From IMG/VR virus record IMGVR_UViG_3300025876_000005, positions 112,490 to 176,489 of that record: 64,000 nucleotides of DNA; one strand, given 5' to 3'. The stretch's first letter is position 1. Every line of letters begins with the position of its first letter. Made by a program: the position numbers and the translations under genes. This DNA is from a virus. The notes under the pieces are model-generated. The model was not told the origin of the DNA, made no database searches, and saw only the letters and a program-made list of their open reading frames with translations. This document shows positions 56,751 to 64,000 of the stretch, one piece after another.

Positions 56751-57490
56751 AAACAGCCTTTATAATAACTTCTGCAATTAAATTTAAAGATAGTAGCTCA
56801 AGTGAACAGTTGGTTAGATTACAACAAACTATAAACACAATACATTCTATCAAGCTTAAAGTTAAAGATGCCCATATATTTTTAATAGAAGTTGGAAGTG
56901 ATGAGCTGAATGAAGAATGGTTAAGGCTCTTTCCAAAGGATGTTAATGTTTTATCCTTAGTGAACAACCAACGTATTAATTCGATACAAGAGGATGCTGT
57001 TGAATCTTCTGAAAGGATGTTTACAAAGTATACCAGTAAAGGTAAGACACCCGAAGAACTTAAAAAATTTATCAAAGTAGGCTATATAAAAAGCGTTACA
57101 GAGCACTTTGCTTTACAAATACTTTTTAAGGCATATGATTTTAGTTTATATGACCTGGTTTTTAAAATTTCAGGAAGATACTTTTTAAATGAAGATTTTG
57201 TTTTAAGCAATTACAGTACTAATGGTATAACTGCAAAACAGATAGGCAAAGACTCACAAGGTACTTCTTTGTGGGCATTTTCCGGCAATTATTTTAATCA
57301 ATTAGAAAATCTTTGGCCTAATGTTTTAAAAAATATGCTTATAAGATTTAAGTCAGATAAAATAACAGACATTGAACAGTGTATGTACATAACTTATTCT
57401 AAATCTGAGATACCAAATAAATACATTAACACTTTAGGAGTTACTGGTGTAATAAATAATCCATTCGGGCCATACTTATTGAGTTCATAA
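56747..57490 (+). CDS. Glycosyltransferase-like hypothetical protein
   Basis: 247 residues from ATG 56747 overlapping the upstream stop. MKTAFIITSAIKFKDSSSSE and DLVFKISGRYFLNEDFVLSN resemble sugar-transferase proteins of bacterial surface loci ('KISGRYF/L' is a recurring motif), but no DxD is clear. The last 36 bases are duplicated after the following gene (58241-58276). Part of a three-gene cassette with low GC. Confidence 0.6.
   Translation: MKTAFIITSAIKFKDSSSSEQLVRLQQTINTIHSIKLKVKDAHIFLIEVGSDELNEEWLRLFPKDVNVLSLVNNQRINSIQEDAVESSERMFTKYTSKGKTPEELKKFIKVGYIKSVTEHFALQILFKAYDFSLYDLVFKISGRYFLNEDFVLSNYSTNGITAKQIGKDSQGTSLWAFSGNYFNQLENLWPNVLKNMLIRFKSDKITDIEQCMYITYSKSEIPNKYINTLGVTGVINNPFGPYLLSS
57453..57488 (+). 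repeat. 36-bp direct repeat, copy 1
   Basis: Starts TAAATAATCCATTCGGGCCA; one mismatch to copy 2 at 58241-58276. Ends in the stop region of the upstream gene. Confidence 0.9.
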
Positions 57491-57508
57491 AATTAAATTA
57501 ACTAAATT

Positions 57509-58243
57509 ATGAAATTAAGTTATATAATGCAATCATATCTTGGAGAATATCCAGGATCTAGAGAAAAATCAGATATTAAATTCTTAAGAGCTGTTTATTC
57601 TTTTATAAACCAAGATAATAAAAATTCAGAGCTCGTTATTGTTAGTGATGGCTGTGAAATAACACACATGTTATACCTTAAATATTTTAAGAGTAATGCT
57701 AGAATTAAGTATGTATATGTTGATAAAGATACACTCAATATGTATGAAGGTAAACAAAGGTTCTATAGGGGTTTCCCTAGACAAGTTGGTAGATCTTTAG
57801 TAACCGGTGAAGTTACTACATATATAGATAGTGATGATTTTTTAATACCAAATGCAACCGATGTGTTATTAAAAACATGGGAAATTGCAACACGTCAAAA
57901 AGAATATGGATTATGTATTAATCTGGCGTGGTATGATAATGTATCTATTAATTTTCAAGATCCTGTGTTTAGTTCATTAGAATCAGATAAAAATCCTATT
58001 AAGATAGATGGATTAGATTCTAAGTGGATTTCAGTCAAATTAAAGAAAGGATTGGTTTCATATGGTACTGTTGCAATATCACATCTTAGTAATAGCCCAG
58101 TAAAATGGAAAGATGTTGTAGGTGAAAAAACCGAAGATTTCGTATTTGGAAAAGGAAATAAAGAATATTATAAAGATCTTGTATTTTACATTAGTGAACC
58201 AATTTATGTTAGATGTCATGCAACTAAATATTGGGACTATTAA
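57509..58243 (+). CDS. Glycosyltransferase family 2
   Basis: 244 residues. GT-A signature: MKLSYIMQSYLGEYPGSREK start, SELVIVSDGCE, and the metal site YIDSDDFLIPNATD (about 108-121). Shorter than the GT2 at 17341. It sits between two copies of a 36-bp repeat, so it was probably gained or duplicated by recombination. AT-rich codon use like the two genes upstream. Confidence 0.85.
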   Translation: MKLSYIMQSYLGEYPGSREKSDIKFLRAVYSFINQDNKNSELVIVSDGCEITHMLYLKYFKSNARIKYVYVDKDTLNMYEGKQRFYRGFPRQVGRSLVTGEVTTYIDSDDFLIPNATDVLLKTWEIATRQKEYGLCINLAWYDNVSINFQDPVFSSLESDKNPIKIDGLDSKWISVKLKKGLVSYGTVAISHLSNSPVKWKDVVGEKTEDFVFGKGNKEYYKDLVFYISEPIYVRCHATKYWDY

Positions 58244-58276
58244 ATAATCCATTCGGGCCATACTTATTAAGTTCAT
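58241..58276 (+). repeat. 36-bp direct repeat, copy 2
   Basis: Same 36 bases as copy 1 with one substitution (G to A), starting over the stop codon of the GT2 gene. The repeat unit flanks the GT2 gene exactly. Confidence 0.9.
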
Positions 58277-58278
58277 GA

Positions 58279-59448
58279 TTATATCAAATCATACCCATAC
58301 TTTCTACAGTACTGGTTAATCCTAATCTTGCTCTTGGCCGGTATCTCACCAAACTCAGCTATCATCTCCTCCCAGCTCTTATGTGCCCTTGTATTTTGCT
58401 TCTGGCCCAAGACCTCATCACTCCACTCTACGCCAACACCCATTGACTTAAGGTGCTCAAAAAGCTCTTGGCCCTCATCTTCTATCCTGTAGATTATCTC
58501 GGGCTCTAGCAGGCTAATCAAGTGCTCCCATCGCGCGATAGAGTTGATTGCAGTTACGATCGGGTTTTCCTTAACAACTACACCATTCTCTTTACGAAAG
58601 TCAATAGAGTGGCTCTGAATATCCTCTGTGTAAACACTAGAAGGTATAGCCTTTTTCGGGTCTCTAACGCAGTAAACGATATGTTTCCAGTCAAAGTCCT
58701 TAATGTCTACATCCTGCCAGAGCGACTTGCCAGCTGCCAGACTCCAGTCTACAGTGCCATCTTTACCCATTTTTTCATGCTTAACATCAAGGCCCCAACT
58801 CTGCAATAACTTAGCAGTATAACCAGTACCAGTCCTTGGATGCCCTAAGCCCAAGATCAACTTCTTCTTAGCAGCCTTCTTAGCCCTTAGCTCTTTAATC
58901 ATCGTGAGGTTCTTAATGTAAGTCTTAATAATTTCAGCCTTAGCATCTACATCCGCATGATAGAATTGCCATGCCGCAGAGCTGGTAGTATTCTTAATCT
59001 TCTCCTCAAGCGCTAGTGTTTCCTCTTCAATCTGTTCAACTTGATCTTCAGCCTCAGCTGGTAATTCCACACCTAACTTAATCGCGACAATAATCATCAA
59101 AGCCCAGTTCCTATCATCATGCGCCTCAATCGCCTGGTCATAGAGTTCAGCAATCCTAATCCTCTCTACATCACTTACATCAGCACCTAATTTATCTGGA
59201 TGGCATTTAACTACAACCTTACGAAACAGTTTTTTCAACTCAGCATCAGAAGCTGATTCTTCGTGCTGCTCTTCGTCTTCTTCAGCCTCTTCTGTAGTAA
59301 AATCGGACTCTAAAATATTATCAGGCTTATTAGCATGGATTTCCCTAGACATTTCTTGATTTGCAGACTGACTGATCTCTTTTACATCTTGCCAATCCTC
59401 AAGCAGGAATTCATATTTTCTAATAAGTCTTTGAAGTTGTATATTCAT
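58279..59448 (-). CDS. J-domain plus sulfotransferase-like fusion protein
   Basis: 389 residues, the only clear minus-strand gene. N-terminal acidic linker (1-70), then a J-like domain ELKKLFRKVVVKCHPDKLG with the HPD motif (about 72-90) and downstream helix. From about 195 a sulfotransferase-like P-loop ILGLGHPRTGTGYTAKLLQS (5'-PSB motif) and YCVRDPKKAIPSS (3'-PB motif). The J domain would recruit DnaK; the second domain could bind PAPS and sulfate a sugar or Tyr. The fusion is unusual. It converges with the glycosyltransferase genes. Confidence 0.8.
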   Translation of the reverse strand: MNIQLQRLIRKYEFLLEDWQDVKEISQSANQEMSREIHANKPDNILESDFTTEEAEEDEEQHEESASDAELKKLFRKVVVKCHPDKLGADVSDVERIRIAELYDQAIEAHDDRNWALMIIVAIKLGVELPAEAEDQVEQIEEETLALEEKIKNTTSSAAWQFYHADVDAKAEIIKTYIKNLTMIKELRAKKAAKKKLILGLGHPRTGTGYTAKLLQSWGLDVKHEKMGKDGTVDWSLAAGKSLWQDVDIKDFDWKHIVYCVRDPKKAIPSSVYTEDIQSHSIDFRKENGVVVKENPIVTAINSIARWEHLISLLEPEIIYRIEDEGQELFEHLKSMGVGVEWSDEVLGQKQNTRAHKSWEEMIAEFGEIPAKSKIRINQYCRKYGYDLI

Positions 59449-59469
59449 ATATTAAGCGTACTGATTTGG

Positions 59470-59482
59470 ATATATATTCCAA
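59470..59482 (-). promoter_or_regulatory. Minus-strand late-like box within a palindrome
   Basis: GGAATATATATCC read on the minus strand, centred on a near-perfect palindrome TTTGGATATATATTCCAAA, about 25 bases before the minus-strand ATG. Confidence 0.4.
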
Positions 59483-59541
59483 ACCAAAAATCTGCCCTTT
59501 AAATATTGCACGCAACATGTCTACTGACTAGTTGTGCCCGT

Positions 59542-59551
59542 GATATATAAA
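59542..59551 (+). promoter_or_regulatory. Late-promoter-like box GATATATAAA
   Basis: Perfect late box, 39 bases before the third fibre ATG. Confidence 0.55.
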
Positions 59552-59589
59552 AGGAGCAGAAAAGCATTAGAAAATAAAAATATCGTTAG

Positions 59590-62500
59590 ATGTCAAAGAT
59601 TAGAATTAAACAGATTAGTGAATTCGGTGTCACATCACCAAACCAGGGTGATTATTTAGCCTATAATTCAACATCAGGTCAATTTGAAAACCAACCAGCG
59701 CCATTAGATGGAACAAGTGGTTCCAGTGGTACAAGTGGTATCGGAGGTAACTCATTCTTCTATAACTACACAACAACAAGTCCTGCCATACTAACACAAG
59801 GTGAAGCGACAACAAACAGTAACTCAAACTGGGCTTCGGCAACAGTAATTTACTATCACAAGACAGACAATAACAGTACACAATTAGGCTCATTCTGGAG
59901 CGGTTTAGGAGCAGGCAGTGTACTTAAGATATATGCTAATGCGGCGACATACGTTTACGAAATAAATTCTACACCGACTCTAACTGCACCAACTAGCGAT
60001 GTATATGCAGTTAGTGTTACGCATCAGACCGGTAGTAGTGTACCAACATTGCCAGATGAATTACTTACAGAGGTAACATCAATAGGACAAGCAGGTACGA
60101 GCGGTTCATCCGGAACTAGTGGTTCTTCAGGAACAGACGGTACTGATGGAACTTCAGGCTCAAGCGGAACAGACGGTACAGACGGAACTTCAGGCTCAAG
60201 CGGAACAGACGGTACAGACGGAACTTCAGGCTCAAGCGGAACAGACGGTACGGATGGAACAAGTGGTTCTTCAGGAACAGATGGTACGGATGGAACAAGT
60301 GGTTCTTCAGGAACAGACGGTACAGACGGAACTTCAGGTTCTTCAGGAACAGACGGTACAGACGGAACTTCAGGTTCTTCGGGAACAGATGGAACAGACG
60401 GAACTTCAGGTTCAAGTGGAACAGATGGTACAGACGGAACTTCAGGTTCTTCGGGAACAGATGGAACAGACGGAACTTCAGGTTCTTCGGGAACAGATGG
60501 AACAGACGGAACTTCAGGCTCAAGCGGAACAGACGGTACAGACGGAACTTCAGGTTCTTCAGGAACAGACGGTACAGACGGAACTTCAGGTTCTTCGGGA
60601 ACAGACGGAACAGATGGAACAAGCGGTTCTTCAGGAACAGACGGTACGGATGGAACAAGTGGTTCTTCAGGAACAGACGGTACAGATGGAACAAGCGGTT
60701 CTTCAGGAACAGACGGTACAGACGGAACTTCAGGCTCAAGCGGAACGGACGGAACAGACGGAACTTCAGGTTCTTCGGGAACAGATGGAACAGACGGAAC
60801 AGACGGAACAAGCGGTTCTTCAGGAACAGACGGTACTGATGGAACTTCAGGTTCTTCAGGAACAGACGGTACTGATGGAACTTCAGGTTCTTCAGGAACA
60901 GACGGTACAGACGGAACTTCAGGTTCTTCAGGAACAGACGGAACAGACGGAACTTCAGGCTCTTCAGGAACAGATGGAACAGACGGAACTTCAGGCTCTT
61001 CGGGAACAGATGGAACAGACGGAACAAGCGGTTCTTCAGGAACAGACGGTACTGATGGAACAAGTGGTTCTTCAGGAACAGACGGAACAGACGGAACTTC
61101 TGGCAGCTCAGGAACAGACGGAACAGACGGAACTTCTGGCAGCTCAGGAACAGACGGTACAGATGGAACAAGCGGTTCTTCAGGAACAGACGGTACAGAT
61201 GGAACAAGCGGTTCTTCAGGAACAGACGGTACAGATGGAACAAGCGGTTCTTCAGGAACAGACGGTACAGACGGAACTTCAGGCTCAAGCGGAACGGACG
61301 GAACAGACGGAACTTCAGGCTCAAGCGGAACGGATGGAACAGACGGAACTTCAGGTTCTTCGGGAACAGACGGAACAGATGGAACAAGCGGTTCTTCAGG
61401 AACAGACGGTACTGATGGAACTTCAGGTTCTTCAGGAACAGACGGTACAGACGGAACTTCAGGTTCTTCGGGAACAGACGGTACAGACGGAACTTCAGGC
61501 TCAAGCGGAACAGACGGTACAGACGGAACTTCTGGCAGCTCAGGAACAGACGGTACAGACGGAACAAGCGGTTCTTCAGGAACAGATGGTACAGACGGAA
61601 CTTCTGGCAGCTCAGGAACAGACGGTACAGACGGAACTTCAGGCTCAAGCGGAACGGACGGAACAGACGGAACTTCAGGCTCTTCAGGAACAGACGGTAC
61701 AGACGGAACTTCAGGTTCTTCAGGAACAGATGGTACGGACGGTACAGATGGAACAAGCGGTTCTTCAGGAACAGACGGTACAGATGGTACTTCAGGAAGC
61801 TCAGGTACTTCAGGAACTTCAGGTACTTCAGGCAGCTCAGGTACAAGCGGTTCATCTGGTAATGATGGTAATACTGCTGTATGGGAGCTTTCATCTACAC
61901 AAGGTGCAATTCCAGCTAGCGGGCTTTTCTCAGTTAATAATTTATCTGATTTGAGCTTAGTAACCAATATTAAAATAAATGAAACAGATAAAAATCCAGG
62001 AATTAATAGAGAAGGTTACTTTGAAAAACTAGGTAATGGATCTATAATTACTATATCTTATAATACAAACTCATTCTTCTACGAAATAACAGGTTCGACT
62101 AATAACGCAGGTTATTTTGAGTTTACTGTAACCTTTTTAAGTGGAATTAGTACTTCAGGTTCAACTGGATCTGATTACTATGTTAAGTTCGACAGTGTAG
62201 GCGTATCAGGAACAAGTGGTTCATCAGGAACTTCAGGCTCAAGCGGAACGGACGGTACAGATGGAACAAGCGGTTCTTCAGGAACAGACGGTACAGACGG
62301 AACTTCTGGCAGCTCAGGAACAGACGGTACTGATGGAACTTCTGGCAGCTCAGGAACAGACGGTACAGATGGAACAAGCGGTTCTTCAGGAACAGACGGT
62401 ACAGACGGAACTTCTGGCAGCTCAGGAACAGACGGTACAGACGGAACTTCTGGCAGCTCAGGAACAGACGGTACAGATGGAACAAGCGGTTCTTCAGGAA

Positions 62501-64000
62501 CAGACGGTACGGATGGAACAAGCGGTTCTTCAGGAACAGACGGTACAGACGGAACTTCTGGCAGCTCAGGAACAGACGGTACTGATGGAACTTCAGGCTC
62601 AAGCGGAACAGACGGTACTGATGGAACAAGCGGTTCTTCAGGAACAGACGGCACAGACGGAACTTCAGGTTCTTCAGGAACAGACGGAACAGACGGAACT
62701 TCAGGCTCTTCAGGTACAGACGGAACTTCTGGCAGCTCAGGAACAGACGGTACAGATGGAACAAGCGGTTCTTCAGGAACAGATGGAACAGACGGAACTT
62801 CAGGCTCTTCAGGAACAGACGGTACTGATGGAACAAGCGGTTCTTCAGGAACAGACGGTACAGACGGAACTTCTGGCAGCTCAGGAACAGATGGAACTTC
62901 TGGCAGCTCAGGAACAGACGGTACTGATGGAACTTCAGGCTCTTCAGGAACAGACGGAACTTCAGGCTCAAGCGGAACAGACGGTACAGATGGAACAAGC
63001 GGTTCTTCAGGAACAGACGGTACTGATGGAACTTCAGGTTCAAGTGGTACAGATGGTACAGATGGAACTTCAGGTTCAAGTGGAACAGACGGTACTGATG
63101 GAACTTCAGGTTCTTCAGGAACAGACGGTACAGACGGAACTTCAGGTTCTTCAGGAACAGACGGTACTGATGGAACAAGTGGTTCTTCAGGAACAGACGG
63201 TACAGATGGAACTTCTGGCTCAAGCGGAACAGACGGTACTGATGGAACTTCTGGCAGCTCAGGAACAGACGGTACAGATGGAACTTCTGGCTCAAGCGGA
63301 ACAGATGGCACAGACGGAACAAGCGGTTCAAGTGGAACAGATGGAACAGACGGAACTTCAGGCTCAAGCGGAATAGACGGTACAGACGGAACTTCTGGCA
63401 GCTCAGGAACAGACGGTACTGATGGAACTTCTGGCAGCTCAGGAACAGACGGTACAGATGGAACTTCAGGCTCAAGCGGAACGGACGGTACAGATGGAAC
63501 AAGCGGTTCTTCAGGAACAGACGGTACTGATGGAACTTCTGGCAGCTCAGGAACAGACGGTACTGATGGAACAAGCGGTTCTTCAGGAACAGACGGTACT
63601 GATGGAACTTCGGGAACAGACGGTACAGATGGAACAAGTGGTTCTTCAGGAACAGACGGTACAGATGGAACAAGTGGTTCTTCGGGAACAGATGGAACAG
63701 ACGGAACTTCTGGCAGCTCAGGAACAGACGGTACTGATGGAACTTCAGGCTCTTCAGGAACAGACGGTACAGACGGAACTTCAGGCTCAAGCGGAACAGA
63801 TGGAACAGATGGAACTTCAGGTTCAAGTGGAACAGACGGTACAGACGGAACTTCAGGTTCTTCAGGAACAGACGGAACAGACGGAACTTCTGGCAGCTCA
63901 GGAACAGACGGTACTGATGGAACTTCAGGCTCTTCAGGAACAGACGGTACAGACGGAACTTCAGGCTCAAGCGGAACAGATGGAACAGATGGAACTTCAG
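59590..64000 (+). CDS. Giant collagen-like fibre protein 3 (3' truncated by window)
   Basis: Frame 1 is open from ATG 59590 (MSKIRIKQISEFGVTSPNQG) to the window end, at least 1,470 codons without a stop. A short N-terminal domain (1-165) includes one early collagen-like patch. Tract 1 (about 168-757) and tract 2 (about 873 to end) are almost pure [12 protein letters not shown] (12-residue period). A globular island (about 758-872, WELSSTQGAIPASGLFSVNN) separates them. Pro is rare, as in fibres 1 and 2. Triplet-level synonymous variation (GGA/GGT, TCA/AGC) breaks exact DNA identity. Confidence 0.9.
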   Translation, partial: MSKIRIKQISEFGVTSPNQGDYLAYNSTSGQFENQPAPLDGTSGSSGTSGIGGNSFFYNYTTTSPAILTQGEATTNSNSNWASATVIYYHKTDNNSTQLGSFWSGLGAGSVLKIYANAATYVYEINSTPTLTAPTSDVYAVSVTHQTGSSVPTLPDELLTEVTSIGQAGTSGSSGTSGSSGTDGTDGTSGSSGTDGTDGTSGSSGTDGTDGTSGSSGTDGTDGTSGSSGTDGTDGTSGSSGTDGTDGTSGSSGTDGTDGTSGSSGTDGTDGTSGSSGTDGTDGTSGSSGTDGTDGTSGSSGTDGTDGTSGSSGTDGTDGTSGSSGTDGTDGTSGSSGTDGTDGTSGSSGTDGTDGTSGSSGTDGTDGTSGSSGTDGTDGTSGSSGTDGTDGTSGSSGTDGTDGTDGTSGSSGTDGTDGTSGSSGTDGTDGTSGSSGTDGTDGTSGSSGTDGTDGTSGSSGTDGTDGTSGSSGTDGTDGTSGSSGTDGTDGTSGSSGTDGTDGTSGSSGTDGTDGTSGSSGTDGTDGTSGSSGTDGTDGTSGSSGTDGTDGTSGSSGTDGTDGTSGSSGTDGTDGTSGSSGTDGTDGTSGSSGTDGTDGTSGSSGTDGTDGTSGSSGTDGTDGTSGSSGTDGTDGTSGSSGTDGTDGTSGSSGTDGTDGTSGSSGTDGTDGTSGSSGTDGTDGTSGSSGTDGTDGTSGSSGTDGTDGTSGSSGTDGTDGTDGTSGSSGTDGTDGTSGSSGTSGTSGTSGSSGTSGSSGNDGNTAVWELSSTQGAIPASGLFSVNNLSDLSLVTNIKINETDKNPGINREGYFEKLGNGSIITISYNTNSFFYEITGSTNNAGYFEFTVTFLSGISTSGSTGSDYYVKFDSVGVSGTSGSSGTSGSSGTDGTDGTSGSSGTDGTDGTSGSSGTDGTDGTSGSSGTDGTDGTSGSSGTDGTDGTSGSSGTDGTDGTSGSSGTDGTDGTSGSSGTDGTDGTSGSSGTDGTDGTSGSSGTDGTDGTSGSSGTDGTDGTSGSSGTDGTDGTSGSSGTDGTDGTSGSSGTDGTSGSSGTDGTDGTSGSSGTDGTDGTSGSSGTDGTDGTSGSSGTDGTDGTSGSSGTDGTSGSSGTDGTDGTSGSSGTDGTSGSSGTDGTDGTSGSSGTDGTDGTSGSSGTDGTDGTSGSSGTDGTDGTSGSSGTDGTDGTSGSSGTDGTDGTSGSSGTDGTDGTSGSSGTDGTDGTSGSSGTDGTDGTSGSSGTDGTDGTSGSSGTDGTDGTSGSSGIDGTDGTSGSSGTDGTDGTSGSSGTDGTDGTSGSSGTDGTDGTSGSSGTDGTDGTSGSSGTDGTDGTSGSSGTDGTDGTSGTDGTDGTSGSSGTDGTDGTSGSSGTDGTDGTSGSSGTDGTDGTSGSSGTDGTDGTSGSSGTDGTDGTSGSSGTDGTDGTSGSSGTDGTDGTSGSSGTDGTDGTSGSSGTDGTDGTSGSSGTDGTDGTS
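60091..61860 (+). repeat. Collagen-like tandem repeat tract 1 (36-bp period)
   Basis: About 49 copies of a 36-base unit encoding [12 protein letters not shown]. Synonymous changes make the units imperfect DNA repeats. Confidence 0.93.
62206..64000 (+). repeat. Collagen-like tandem repeat tract 2 (36-bp period)
   Basis: Same unit as tract 1, continuing past the window end; a few 24-base shortened units (for example near 62713 and 62887) show unit loss. Confidence 0.93.

Noticed and set aside
60119-61954. 611-codon plus-strand frame of LQEQTVQTELQ repeats (and 62216-63376)
   Set aside because: Frame-shifted reading of the same repeat DNA. The frame starting at 59590 has a proper N-terminal domain, a late box and a globular island in frame.
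60024-61967. 647-codon open frame on the minus strand ([16 protein letters not shown] repeats) and a second at 62178-63311
   Set aside because: These are the antisense of the collagen-like repeat. The triplets GGN-ACN/TCN-GAN contain no stop in reverse, so long frames arise automatically; there is no start context and the plus frame runs through.
59590-64000. Possible CRISPR array because of short regular repeats
   Set aside because: Units are contiguous 36-base coding repeats with no unique spacers and stay in one open frame.
1-64000. rRNA genes, transposases or integrase
   Set aside because: No rRNA sequence, DDE transposase or tyrosine/serine recombinase motif was seen on either strand.

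Overview
The window is a 64 kb piece of a large T4-like contractile-tail phage genome that most likely infects a Bacteroidota (flavobacterial-type) host. The phage assignment rests on a T4-ordered block: neck protein (gp14-like), small terminase (gp16-like), large terminase (gp17), tail sheath (gp18), tail tube (gp19), tail assembly genes and tape measure. The host assignment is inferred from AT-rich intergenic promoters ending in TTATATTTRC, which match the Bacteroidota -7 element TAnnTTTG, and from Bacteroidota-style rRNA-leader boxA sequences (G[TC]TCTTTGACATA).

Layout. 1-16 kb: virion and packaging genes, mostly preceded by a late-promoter-like GATATATAAA box. 16-18.5 kb: two glycosyltransferases. 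18.6-23 kb: small early-type genes (Fpg/Nei glycosylase, guanylate kinase, PD-(D/E)XK-like protein, a phosphoesterase homologue without its metal ligands) and an ECF-like sigma factor. 23.0-28.0 kb: an RNA island with a leader peptide and attenuator, 27 recognisable tRNAs covering every amino acid except glycine, a circularly permuted tmRNA gene with tag ANDNFALAA, five boxA elements and several unidentified structured RNAs. 28-41 kb: a SerA-like dehydrogenase, ATP-dependent DNA ligase, many small early proteins, HAD and calcineurin-like phosphatases, a DEDDh exonuclease and a YkuK-like protein. 41-45 kb: a ClpA/C-like unfoldase, a dCMP-hydroxymethylase-type enzyme and ClpP with a correctly spaced triad. 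45-64 kb: late fibre genes with very long collagen-like Gly-Thr/Ser/Asp tracts, three glycosyltransferase-type genes, and a minus-strand J-domain plus sulfotransferase-like fusion. The last fibre gene runs off the end after at least 1,470 codons.

How the parts may work together. The phage carries the tagging RNA of trans-translation (tmRNA), a Clp unfoldase and ClpP, so it could supply most of a tag-and-degrade pathway itself. The tRNA/tmRNA operon looks like an rRNA operon in its control signals (strong promoter plus boxA) and is preceded by a classic attenuator whose Leu/Arg-rich leader could sense translation stalling. SerA could feed serine and glycine into the Gly/Ser-rich fibres, and the glycosyltransferases next to fibre and tail genes may decorate virion proteins. 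Three promoter types are visible: a TGTCA/TTATATT early type often fused to an upstream terminator, a TTGAAAC/TATATAC type, and the GATATATAAA late type.
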